The notes under the pieces: model-generated
What the model saw: the letters and a program-made list of their open reading frames with translations, nothing else
Told to the model about the DNA's origin: nothing
The model's database searches: none
NCBI GenBank assembly: GCA_021107195.1
Contig: JAIOTF010000146.1
Coordinates: 1-12,147, forward strand
Length of the DNA stretch: 12,147 bases
DNA from: Anaerolineaceae bacterium
GTDB taxonomy: Bacteria > Chloroflexota > Anaerolineae > Anaerolineales > Anaerolineaceae
Direction of reading: 5' to 3'
Shown here: positions 1 to 8,600 of the stretch, in pieces
Position numbering within the stretch: position 1 is the stretch's first letter
Layout of the letters: each line of letters begins with the position of its first letter
Program-made: the position numbers and the translations under genes

Positions 1-755
1 TGATCTTCAAGTCCGGCTTGCTGCGCCATGATTTCAACCGGGAAGTAGCCAAAGACCGACTCGCCGCGATAGAAATCAACTCCATTGCATGACAGGCAAA
101 AAGAGAAGGTTTGAATGATTGTCCCCGCCCCGCTTACCGTAGAGTGCAACCTGGCATGATTGATCACGGTTTGGCCACGCAAGTCCAGATCGGCTAGCAG
201 TGTGGCTGAGCCATCCAGATTGCGGAACAGGAAATCCTGTTCAGGAGCGCTCAATGTCGTACCCAGATAGGCTGATAGAAAACCGCAGGGCTGCAATGCC
301 ATTTCCATCAAGATAGACAGAGGCACAGTTGGGTAGGAATTTTGCTGTAGGTACCAGGCATCCTGGGGAACATCGCAGGCACTGGTGATCCTGGCAGGGG
401 CATTCAGCTCATGACGCTGTCCTCCGATCTCTAAAACCCGGTCAAACAAAAGCAAATCGCCATTTGGGATGCGCGGCACCCGTCTTCCGTTGAAGATGGC
501 ATATTCAGACCCAAAACAGCGTTCCAATGACTTCAAGGCAAATTCTTCCAGGTCGTGTCGTGTAAAAACAAATCGTTCACGGTGCAATTGCTGAATTATC
601 GCTGGAGCCACTGCGCTCGTTTGTAATTGCAGGACCGCATTCACTTCTCGCAGGGCAGTTTGACGACTGTGCAAGAATTGTTGATGCGTCCGGCTCTGAC
701 GGCGTGATTGCAATTGAGCATATTGCATCTGATCTTCTGTAAAATGTAAGTTCAT
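1..755 (-). CDS. PfaC-type FabA-like dehydratase subunit, N-terminal part (cut by window edge)
   Basis: Open from ATG at 755 through position 1 with no stop, giving 251 codons. The start is supported by AGGA (764-767) 8 nt upstream and by the 34-nt gap after the preceding synthase gene. Residues 1-45 are Gln/Arg-rich and probably helical, with a THQQFL motif. Residues 60-110 resemble the lead-in of PfaC dehydratases (RFVFTRHDLEEF, then RIPNGDLLLFDRV). Residues 129-167 carry DVPQDAWY, a run VPLSILMEMALQPCGF and SAYLGTTL, then FRNLDG (178-182) and VFGYF (234-238). These are hallmarks of the first hotdog of the dehydratase region in PUFA and heterocyst-glycolipid synthases. The likely role is dehydration of beta-hydroxyacyl-ACP during chain growth in the cytosol. 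This hotdog shows no FabA-like catalytic His; the position aligned with it is Gln/Asn. It may therefore be the non-catalytic half, with the active half beyond the window. A normal PfaC has KS-CLF ahead of this region; here the protein begins with DH. Family assignment is good; the full architecture is unknown. Confidence 0.85.
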   Translation of the reverse strand, partial: MNLHFTEDQMQYAQLQSRRQSRTHQQFLHSRQTALREVNAVLQLQTSAVAPAIIQQLHRERFVFTRHDLEEFALKSLERCFGSEYAIFNGRRVPRIPNGDLLLFDRVLEIGGQRHELNAPARITSACDVPQDAWYLQQNSYPTVPLSILMEMALQPCGFLSAYLGTTLSAPEQDFLFRNLDGSATLLADLDLRGQTVINHARLHSTVSGAGTIIQTFSFCLSCNGVDFYRGESVFGYFPVEIMAQQAGLED

Positions 756-763
756 CCTCTTTG

Positions 764-767
764 TCCT
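764..767 (-). promoter_or_regulatory. Ribosome binding site of the dehydratase gene
   Basis: AGGA on the minus strand lies 8 nt before the ATG at 755, within the 34-nt gap after the AT protein gene. A second purine run (AGAGG) touches the ATG directly and is too close to serve. This site decides the start of a gene that has no visible stop in the window. Confidence 0.6.
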
Positions 768-789
768 GTAATTTTCCGGAAAGCTAAAT

Positions 790-3099
790 TTACCTGAAAA
801 CGGCAACTGCAGCTTGCGGCTCCTGGAGTGCTGACAAATTCAACGGTACGCGCTGGCTAACCAGTTTGGCGAGCAAGCGCACTAACATCGTTTGTTCGTC
901 TACCTTTGCCTGGTTTACCCAGACGGCCGCATGCGGTTTGCCTTTTAATATTGAACCGATCCATTTGGAACAATTGCTTCCAGCGCCAACCTCAATGAAA
1001 ATGCGTGCCCCGTCCTCATAGACCCTGTCCACCAGGCGTGGGAAGTCCAGACGATTGGTCAGCGCTGTGGCAATATTCTCGGCGATCAAAGCTGAATCCA
1101 GGATCGCAGGATGGTAATCTGCGGCAGTGTAGAGAACTGCTTGGGGGATATTTTCAACCGGTAAGGTATGCAATTCTTCCAAACGGAAAAACTCGGAAGC
1201 CATTGCCTCACAATGCAGGGCATAATCATAAGGGGCTTGCAGACTCATGCATTTCAAAGAAGCAATTACCCGTTTACAAGCCGCTATCTCGCCGCCAATT
1301 ACTACTTGCCGGGGGGCATTGATGTGGGTCAGGTAGACCCGCTCCTCGGCGGCCAGCGCCGCCTGCACCTGAATCGGATTGGCCATCAGGATGAAATTGC
1401 CCCAAACCGGCTCTTGCGACAGGTGTACATCCTGCAGTGGCCAACCCCAATGTTGGCGCGCTGCCAGTAGCGGCCCCGCCAAACGGCTGTGAAAGAGCGG
1501 TGATTCACTAAAATTGCAGCGTGCTTCATCGGCTGCCTGCCATACGCCCAAGGCAAACATCATACTGTTCTCGCCCAAGCTGTAACCAAAGGCACTCGCC
1601 GGGCACAGTCCGAATACTTCCTGCAGGATGGTTGTGTACAAAAAAGCTGCCGCCGTGCCTGTTGTGATCATGGCAATCGGGTCTTGCTTCAATTGCGCAT
1701 CCAACCCGGCCGTTTGTTCATCGGTCAAGGGAGAAATACTACGGGGGTACAAAATCGAGCTTTGCAAGGAAAGATCAATGCTGTCGGTCAGGTCGGACAG
1801 GCGGTCCTGCAGCCGGGGAAACAAGGCAAATAAATTCTGGGCCATGCCCACGTGTGAATTGAAGCCACCCGGATAAACAAAAGCCACCCCAGCCTGTGCT
1901 CCCAGCGGCCGGGCGGAAAAGGCACTGCCGGCGGGTGACTGCCAATCACTGTCAGTCTCGAAGGCCCGTCCGATGCCGCGTTGAGCATGCTCGATTTCCT
2001 GGCGCAGTTCGTCCGGCGAAGAACCCACCAGCCCCAATACATAAGCTTGCGGCTCGGCGCTATCATAGTCTGCCAGGTATTGCCTTGCCAGTGCGGGCAG
2101 GGATTCACCCCAAGCCAATTGTGCAGAAATTTGATTTAGCTTGTCGAACAAAGCGGCCTGTGAGCCAGCCCGGATTGGCAGTAGTTGCAATCCGGCGCTA
2201 CTGAAAGCCGTTTGAGCAGGGAAGCGCAATTGCGGTTCTTCGGTCAACACCAGCCCGGTCAGCCCACCCGTCATATCCCGACAAACTTGCACAGCCTGTC
2301 GTTGGTCTGTTCCGGCATCCAAAAACCAGGGACGTGAATCGGCGGGCACATAGAACGGTGTATCCACCCAAGCTGACGCGTTCGAGGGCCCTTGCCACTG
2401 CGGCACGGCATAATGTGTACGCCGGTGCAAGCTCAGGCCGACCTTGATCAAGCCTATCAGGTCGGCAAGCTCCCCTTTACAATTGAGAGTTTCGGCGATC
2501 ATGCTCAGTGCGCACTGCCCGCTCTTACCGGTTACTGTGATCAATGGCATCAACCGGGTTGGGTTCACCTGTGCCAATGTATCACCTGCCTGGCCGCCCA
2601 ATTCCATACTGCCGGCAGCGGGAGCTGTTCCCGATTCACCGATCAATGCATACATCCGGCCGTCGTTTTGTTGGACATCATCCAGGCGTTGAAAGACTAC
2701 CGCCGCTGCACCGCAAACCGCTGAATCGGTAGCTGCTGCGACCACTGCGTCGTGGCTGCCTTCCGAAAGAATCCTTTGGGCCTGTTGCCAGATCGCAAAC
2801 AACCAACTACGCCCCGTCGGTAGATAAAAAACAGATCCAGCCAGATCAATAGGGAGATCACTTTCCTCCTCATTTGATTCGGAAAGAAGGTAAGCAATAT
2901 TTTTCCTGGCAAATTCATCCATGGGCCAGGCAACATTTGCCAGTGCCTCCTGACAGATTTGCCACAGGCTCTGGCTATGGTAGCTACTCTCTTGTGTACA
3001 TCCTGAAAGCACTTGCCCGCGAAGCAAAAAATCCTGGAAAGTCTGCAAATCTGGGCATCCCGCAAAATGCACTGCCAACCCACTCATCGCTAATTTCAC
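790..3099 (-). CDS. PfaB/HglD-like protein: inactive ketosynthase domain plus acyltransferase
   Basis: This 769-aa protein starts at GTG (3099), preceded by AAGGA with an 8-nt spacer; an internal ATG lies four codons in. Residues 1-300 keep the outline of a ketosynthase: LAMSGLAVHFAGC at the start, AVCGAAAVVFQRLDD at 127-141 and TPFYVPADSRPWF near 247-259. The DAACxSS cysteine motif and EAHGTGT are absent, and the third catalytic position (GHT in active KS) is GQC at 194-196. Residues 405-735 form an acyltransferase: VYPGG at 408-412, nucleophile motif GYSLGE with Ser507, and a candidate catalytic His629 in YALHCEAM. The usual His before the nucleophile (GHSxGE) is Tyr. In PUFA synthases PfaB loads or exchanges acyl groups in trans on the ACPs, and a dead KS before the AT is typical of that family. 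Here it probably supplies or off-loads acyl chains for the KS-AT-ACP protein encoded upstream. Donor specificity cannot be told. It sits 35 nt after the KR-DH gene and 34 nt before the DH gene. Confidence 0.85.
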   Translation of the reverse strand: MKLAMSGLAVHFAGCPDLQTFQDFLLRGQVLSGCTQESSYHSQSLWQICQEALANVAWPMDEFARKNIAYLLSESNEEESDLPIDLAGSVFYLPTGRSWLFAIWQQAQRILSEGSHDAVVAAATDSAVCGAAAVVFQRLDDVQQNDGRMYALIGESGTAPAAGSMELGGQAGDTLAQVNPTRLMPLITVTGKSGQCALSMIAETLNCKGELADLIGLIKVGLSLHRRTHYAVPQWQGPSNASAWVDTPFYVPADSRPWFLDAGTDQRQAVQVCRDMTGGLTGLVLTEEPQLRFPAQTAFSSAGLQLLPIRAGSQAALFDKLNQISAQLAWGESLPALARQYLADYDSAEPQAYVLGLVGSSPDELRQEIEHAQRGIGRAFETDSDWQSPAGSAFSARPLGAQAGVAFVYPGGFNSHVGMAQNLFALFPRLQDRLSDLTDSIDLSLQSSILYPRSISPLTDEQTAGLDAQLKQDPIAMITTGTAAAFLYTTILQEVFGLCPASAFGYSLGENSMMFALGVWQAADEARCNFSESPLFHSRLAGPLLAARQHWGWPLQDVHLSQEPVWGNFILMANPIQVQAALAAEERVYLTHINAPRQVVIGGEIAACKRVIASLKCMSLQAPYDYALHCEAMASEFFRLEELHTLPVENIPQAVLYTAADYHPAILDSALIAENIATALTNRLDFPRLVDRVYEDGARIFIEVGAGSNCSKWIGSILKGKPHAAVWVNQAKVDEQTMLVRLLAKLVSQRVPLNLSALQEPQAAVAVFR

Positions 3100-3107
3100 T
3101 TAAGTAT

Positions 3108-3112
3108 TCCTT
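3108..3112 (-). promoter_or_regulatory. Ribosome binding site selecting a GTG start
   Basis: AAGGA on the minus strand lies 8 nt before GTG at 3099-3097. The alternative ATG at 3087 would be 20 nt away from it, too far to use this site. GTG is therefore the better start for the AT protein. Confidence 0.65.
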
Positions 3113-3134
3113 GTAGTCAACCTGTAATCTGTTT

Positions 3135-4910
3135 TCATTCACCGACGGCGCTGACCGCAGGGGATGCAACGGATTGGCTTTTTCCAATATAGCGCTTGAG
3201 CTGCTTGCTGATAGTTCCTTCCAGGCCGACGAAACGTAGATACGGTTTTCCCGCCGGATCCTGCACCAGCAGGTCACCCACTACGGAAGTGGCGCTGTGC
3301 GAGCGGACTTGCAAATGTACATGACAGGTCACGTTAAACGGTAGCGAACGGTAATATTCCAACCGTTCCAGGCTTGCCGGCAGGCAGGGCGACTGGTAAT
3401 AGCGCATAGACCAGATCAACAGGGCCTGTACCACAGCATCATTCAAGAACGGATTAGTAGAAAGGGCTGGAAATTGTCCCTGGGTGTGAGCGTCCAGCTC
3501 CGGCAGGAAATTCTCCATGCGAATACTGTCTTCGCTGATGTGCAATACCCGCTGAACGCCCTGAAAAGCCGGGCCATGAAAAAGCGTGCCGTCGGAATAT
3601 AGTACACGACCCGCAATCGCCGCAGGAGCGGCCAGCTCTGCTACTGAAAACGCTGGCCCTGAAACGGGGTCGGGTAAGGATTTCACCAGCGTTATTCCAG
3701 CCCGGTAATGGAAACGTGTCTGCCCATTTGGTACTTTGCTCCAGATCATTGCTTCCAATTGAAGTTCATCTGCCGATTGATTATCAGTCTGTTTAACGTC
3801 CAAGGCATATTTTTTTGGCGCCTGATCTTCAAAAACGATACCTTTCAGTACACGATAATCCTGCATCTGTGAAAAGACATATCCTGGAAACAACTGTTCG
3901 CAGGTATGGATCATCCAGGAGGTACCACAAGTTGCAGGTAATACAGGATTACCACCAATGAGGTGGTCTTGTAAAAAGGGATTATCGACTATACGCAACG
4001 AGCGTTCGATATGCACCACGCGGTCTGTACCAGCCAATGGAGCTGCCGGACGCGATAGAGAGCTGCCCACTACGATTTGAGTGAAAATCGGCCCGGGACG
4101 GGTCAATTCATCCGCCAGTATTTCGGTGCCAAGTTTCACCGGAATCATTTTTATATTCTGTGTATCAAACGCCTTCTTCAACTCAGGTGTAACCATGCCA
4201 GCTTCCCACGGGCCCCAATTAACCGCCAGCACCCGGCACATCGGATATTGATGACGCAAACGAAAAGCGGCCTTGTTGAGGATCTCGTTAGCCAGGGCAT
4301 AATCTGCCTGTCCAACATTGCCATAAAATCCTGCTACCGAAGAAAAGAGCACGAGAAATTCCAGTTGTTCAGCCGGGATGCAGGTCAGTAAGCTTTCCAA
4401 TCCCTTCACCTTAGGGTTGTATACTTTTTCAAAATCCTTGAGCGTTTTCTTCTCAATGCGTTTGTCCGCCAGGCTGCCTGCCCCATGCAAGATGCCTGTG
4501 ACAGGGCCCAGTTGTTCCACTGCTGGAACCAGTTTACGGCGCAGGCCGGCTGTGTCTGTCACATCGGCACTGATGTAAACCGCCTGTCCACCGGCGTTGT
4601 GCACGGCATCTAAAGTTTCCTGGATTTTGCGCTGCGAAACCAACGCCTGATAGGCCCGCTGTACAGTTTGTGGAGTGGGGGCTTGTCCCAGCGCTTTTTG
4701 ATCATTCATAATCCGGCGCTTCAACTCTGCCGGGTCTTGCGTCCCTTGTGCCCAGGCAGGTTCAATGTCTGCCAATGTGGATCGTCCCACCAGGATGAAA
4801 CGGCATCCGGTCAACTCTGCAAGCCGAATTACGCATTGGGCAGTGATGCCCTTCGCACCGCCGCTGGCCAATACCACAGAGGTGGGCTGGATCATTGCTG
4901 GTGTCGTCAT
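3135..4910 (-). CDS. Ketoreductase (catalytic half) plus double-hotdog dehydratase, PfaA C-terminal type
   Basis: A 591-aa protein. Residues 11-235 are the catalytic Rossmann subdomain of a PKS-type ketoreductase: NADP loop SGGAKGIT (16-23), ILVGRS (39-44), ADVTD (115-119), ILHGAG (140-145), Lys167 in NPKVKG, the Ser190/Ser191 motif LFSSVAGFYG, and Tyr204 and Asn208 in QADYALAN. It should reduce beta-ketoacyl-ACP to beta-hydroxyacyl-ACP. Residues 300-570 are a PKS-type double-hotdog dehydratase. It has the exact HxxxGxxxxP motif with His316, Gly320 and Pro325, the LFHGPAFQ motif at 443-450, and the C-hotdog DxxxQ with Asp491 and Gln495, so both catalytic residues are present. The structural half of the KR is missing from this chain and is encoded by the preceding ORF, which overlaps by 4 nt (ATGA). 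A strong TAAGGAG site six nt before the ATG argues that initiation really occurs here. In the PUFA-synthase family KR and DH form the C-terminus of PfaA. Confidence 0.9.
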   Translation of the reverse strand: MTTPAMIQPTSVVLASGGAKGITAQCVIRLAELTGCRFILVGRSTLADIEPAWAQGTQDPAELKRRIMNDQKALGQAPTPQTVQRAYQALVSQRKIQETLDAVHNAGGQAVYISADVTDTAGLRRKLVPAVEQLGPVTGILHGAGSLADKRIEKKTLKDFEKVYNPKVKGLESLLTCIPAEQLEFLVLFSSVAGFYGNVGQADYALANEILNKAAFRLRHQYPMCRVLAVNWGPWEAGMVTPELKKAFDTQNIKMIPVKLGTEILADELTRPGPIFTQIVVGSSLSRPAAPLAGTDRVVHIERSLRIVDNPFLQDHLIGGNPVLPATCGTSWMIHTCEQLFPGYVFSQMQDYRVLKGIVFEDQAPKKYALDVKQTDNQSADELQLEAMIWSKVPNGQTRFHYRAGITLVKSLPDPVSGPAFSVAELAAPAAIAGRVLYSDGTLFHGPAFQGVQRVLHISEDSIRMENFLPELDAHTQGQFPALSTNPFLNDAVVQALLIWSMRYYQSPCLPASLERLEYYRSLPFNVTCHVHLQVRSHSATSVVGDLLVQDPAGKPYLRFVGLEGTISKQLKRYIGKSQSVASPAVSAVGE

Positions 4911-5677
4911 TTTGAACTCCTTACTGGCTGTGCCAGGGCCAGTGTGACCCGTTCCTGTGGGCCGTACCCAACCTCAACCAATAACCGGTCGGGGTCTTCC
5001 AGTTCAGCCAGGATATAATCGGACGCTCGTTCGGCAGGGGTGTTTGCTTGAACATCCAATGCCCGGCAAAATACCGTTTGCCATTCAAGGTTGAGCGTTT
5101 TTACCAGCCCAAACAACCCGCCAGACACTGCCGACCAATCACCTTCTCCTGAAGTTCCTAAAACACCATCCATATGAGTCACAGCTATAAAGGCACTACG
5201 CTGATCCTGGCTGTTCCCGGTCAAGGCGGGTTTCAGGAATTTTGCAAACCAAAAGATACCTTGCAGGTACTGCTCTTGCTCCTTGATTATGACTGCATCG
5301 GTTTGTGTGCCAGTTGTCCACGCAGGTTCCAGGTAAATAAAGGCAGATGCAGGGCCATACACTTTTGCGGCTTCAATCAGAGCTGCTTGCACCTGGCCCT
5401 CAGCAATACCGGCCAGACTGATCCGCCGGATCGTTTCCGGCAATTCTTCAGGTGTCTGGAACATCTCCTTTGGCCATTGTAAAGCCACGACTTTCCAGCC
5501 ACGGCTGATCATTTTTTTTGCCAACGCCCCGCTTAAGGAGGTACCGTCATCCGTCATGAAACAAACGGGGGCTTTTTCCCAATCCATGATCAATCGATCC
5601 GGTGGTGGGAGGGGTTGAACAATCACCTCCCGGGTTTCAATGCCTGATACAGCTTGCTTGCTCGCATCAGGCATCAC
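4907..5677 (-). CDS. Ketoreductase structural (pseudo-Rossmann) half, stand-alone ORF
   Basis: About 256 aa. It starts at GTG 5677 (GTGA overlap) or, one codon later, at ATG 5674 (TGATG overlap with the upstream stop). Residues 16-30 look like a linker (VIVQPLPPPDRL) of the kind that joins ACPs to the KR in PfaA. Residues 36-66 form a degenerate Rossmann strand-loop-helix (PVCFMTDDGTSLSG), and residues 184-240 carry VSGGLFGLVKTLNLEW, CRALDV and DPDRLLVEVG. This matches the structural subdomain that precedes the catalytic KR half in PKS and PUFA-synthase reductases. It has no catalytic residues of its own and should pair with the KR in the next gene. A free-standing KR half is unusual. The upstream junction lies directly after an A8 run and lacks a usable Shine-Dalgarno. 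A -1 slip, or one missing A in the assembly, would fuse this ORF to the KS-AT-ACP protein. Family placement is firm; its status as a separate protein is not. Confidence 0.75.
   Translation of the reverse strand: MMPDASKQAVSGIETREVIVQPLPPPDRLIMDWEKAPVCFMTDDGTSLSGALAKKMISRGWKVVALQWPKEMFQTPEELPETIRRISLAGIAEGQVQAALIEAAKVYGPASAFIYLEPAWTTGTQTDAVIIKEQEQYLQGIFWFAKFLKPALTGNSQDQRSAFIAVTHMDGVLGTSGEGDWSAVSGGLFGLVKTLNLEWQTVFCRALDVQANTPAERASDYILAELEDPDRLLVEVGYGPQERVTLALAQPVRSSK
4917..4923 (-). promoter_or_regulatory. Strong Shine-Dalgarno before the KR-DH gene
   Basis: TAAGGAG on the minus strand, six nt before ATG 4910, lies within the last codons of the upstream ORF. Together with the 4-nt ATGA overlap it indicates coupled but independent initiation. 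This makes the second split of the synthase look genuine. Confidence 0.7.
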
Positions 5678-8600
5678 CCTTTTTTTTCAGGTACCACCCC
5701 TGTGCCTAAATGTTGGATGATCTGTTGCAAGGTATGCAGCTCGGTTAAAACCGCCGGATCTACAGCCGGCAGGCTGGGGAAATGCTCTTGCATGGCACCC
5801 AGGATTTCAACTCGTTTGATCGAATCGATGCCCAGGTCAGATTCCATATCCATATCCATTTCCAACATTTCCACAGGATAGCCAGTCTTCTCACTTACCA
5901 CAGACAACAAGACGGAACCGACCTGATCTGGATCATCAACAACGCCCTCTGACGTTTGTGTTGTGGCGTTGACAGGAACATCGCCTTCGGACTCAGCCGG
6001 GGAGATGACTGCAGGAATTGCAGCAGATGCTGTTGTATTCAAATGTTCCATGATCTGTTGCAGGGTGTGCATTTCACTCAATTCTGCTGCTTCAATCGAT
6101 GGCAAGTTGGGGAAGCGTTCCTGCATGGCACCCAGGATTTCGACGCGTTTGATTGAATCGATGCCCAGGTCAGATTCCATGTCCATATCCATTTCCAACA
6201 TTTCCACCGGGTACCCGGTTTTCTCACTCACCACATCAAGCAAGGCCGGTTGAATATCGTTTGCACTCAGACCGGCAGGTGCTGGCTGTGCAGCCGGGAT
6301 AGCTGCCGTAACGGGAGAAGGGTTTTCATCAGGCATTGGTGCTGCAGCAGGATTGGTTTTACCCCCGGAAGGGTGATGACCATTGCCGTCATGCGGGCGG
6401 TTCTCCCGCGTTTGGACAGTTTTTAAAAGCCCTTTGCTCGTCGGCCTTGATCCCAACTGGTACTGTACCAATTCGGAAAATGTCTGCGAGAAAGTCTCCT
6501 GACCGTTCAAATATTTTTCATGTACCCGCGCTGTCGAGTCCTGATGGTCATGGATTGACTCCAGGCTGTTGATCAGGCTCTGTACCACCTGGCGTTTGGG
6601 ATGATTCGGGTCTGCTGCCCCATTAGAGGCCAGCTCCACTTGCATGTGTGCCAGATCAGAAAGGATTTGGCCAAATTCAGCTTCATTTTTTAAATATTGT
6701 TCATGCACCCGCAGGGTATCACCCTGATGGTTCTGAAAATCCATCAACTGCCGGTCAATTTTTTCAATCACATTCGGCTGAATGGGTTCAATCAATGGTT
6801 CACGAGAAGGTTGCTCAGGGGATACAACCTGATGGTTATCCACCATAGTGGATTGGCCTGCAGGTAGTTGCACACGGAAGCCATCGTTTAGCGCCTGTTC
6901 ATAACCATCCCGGGTTTTTTGGGAAACATACAGTCCGCCATTCAAAGAAATGCTGATCTTGCTCTTCTTGATTTGCGAGGGTGCAGCGGGTGCAGTTAAC
7001 TGATAAGGATCGATGTTACCGAGCGGCAAACCGATTACCTTCAATTGCACCACTGCTTGCCGGAGCTGACTGTCGCTGTTCTGTTTGGCATTGGCGTTCA
7101 GTGCCACAGCCGCGTGCGGCTGGTCCGCAAGGATATTATTTACGAGGTTGGTTAAGATCTTTTTTGGGCCAATTTCAACAAAGATTGTGCCGCCGTTTGC
7201 GTAGATATTCTCAATCTCATCTTTAAAATGCACAGATGAAAGCATATGCTCGTTTAAAATCTTGCCTATTTGTTTAGCATTGGCAGGGTATGGTTCGCCA
7301 GTCGTATTTGAGTAGACCGGTACATTTGGTTTGTGGATTTCTGTCTTAGCGATAGCTTCCCCGAAGGGTTGTTGCGCATGCGCCACCAACGACGTGTGAA
7401 ACGCCGCTGATACAGGCAGTGGCACGACCGAAAAGCCCTGTCCGGCCAATGCTTGTTGAGCTTCGGTGATCGCCGCCTTTGGTCCCGCCAGCACCACCTG
7501 GTTGCGAGAATTCAAATTGGCCGCTTTAACTTCAGGAAAGGCCAGAATAGCTTCCAGAATAGCGTCGGAATCGCCCTTGACCGCTAGCATGGTCCCGGCA
7601 TCAAATTCAGGATCGTCCGGGGCAGCCATCGCCTGGCCCCGGGCCATCGCCAACTGCATGTAAGCGGCATCGTCAAAAATACTTGCTGCCCAGAGGGCAG
7701 TTAATTCCCCAAAACTGTGACCGGCAATGAAATCGGGTTGAAAACCGGCATCTGCCAGGATGCGATACATGCCCATACTTAAACTTCCGATCGCAGGCTG
7801 GGCATTTTCGGTGCGGGTCAGGGTTGTAGTTTGCTGTTCCAATTCTTCAGCAGAGAAAACAGGGATAGGGAATATCCGATCGCTGAGCGGGTTGTGGCCG
7901 GCTTGCGCCATGATTTCATTCATTTCTGCAAACACCTGACGTACGGGCGGGAAGTTCATCGCCAGCTCTTTGCCCATATTGATATACTGCGCACCCTGAC
8001 CTGGGAATAAAGCCACCACCTTGCCGTTGGTTTCCATGCCTTGACGGCGGTAGTAAACGCCTTTGGGATGTTCCCAACGTTCACTTTCAAGATTATCCGT
8101 CAGCATTTTAACGCTCAACTGGAGTAATTTGACAGCCTCTGACAGAGAGACTGCAACGAAGCCCAGCCGGGCTGACTCGGCAGCCAATTCCACGGTAGTT
8201 GACAAGGCTGCCAGTTCGTTTAGTCGGGATAGACCATTTTCACCTTCCAGGGCAGTAAGTTCTGTCCGGCAGGTTTCCAACAAAGCCTGCGGAGTTGCTG
8301 CCTGGAATAGCAGCATGCTTGCGCCCTGTTGAATACGGTAGGCCTGGTCATGATCGCTGCTGTACTCTTCCATCACAATGTGAAAATTCGTACCACCAAA
8401 ACCAAACGCACTCACCCCAGCCCGACGTGGTGTGTCTGCATTACGGCGAACCCAGGGTCGTGTTTCTGTATTGACATAGAACAGGGAATTCTCCGACCCT
8501 ATTTTAGGATTAGGTCGAGTCACATTCAACGTAGCAGGTAGTACTTTATGGTGCAACGCCAGCGCAGCTTTGATCATCCCGGCCGCCCCTGCGGCAGCCT

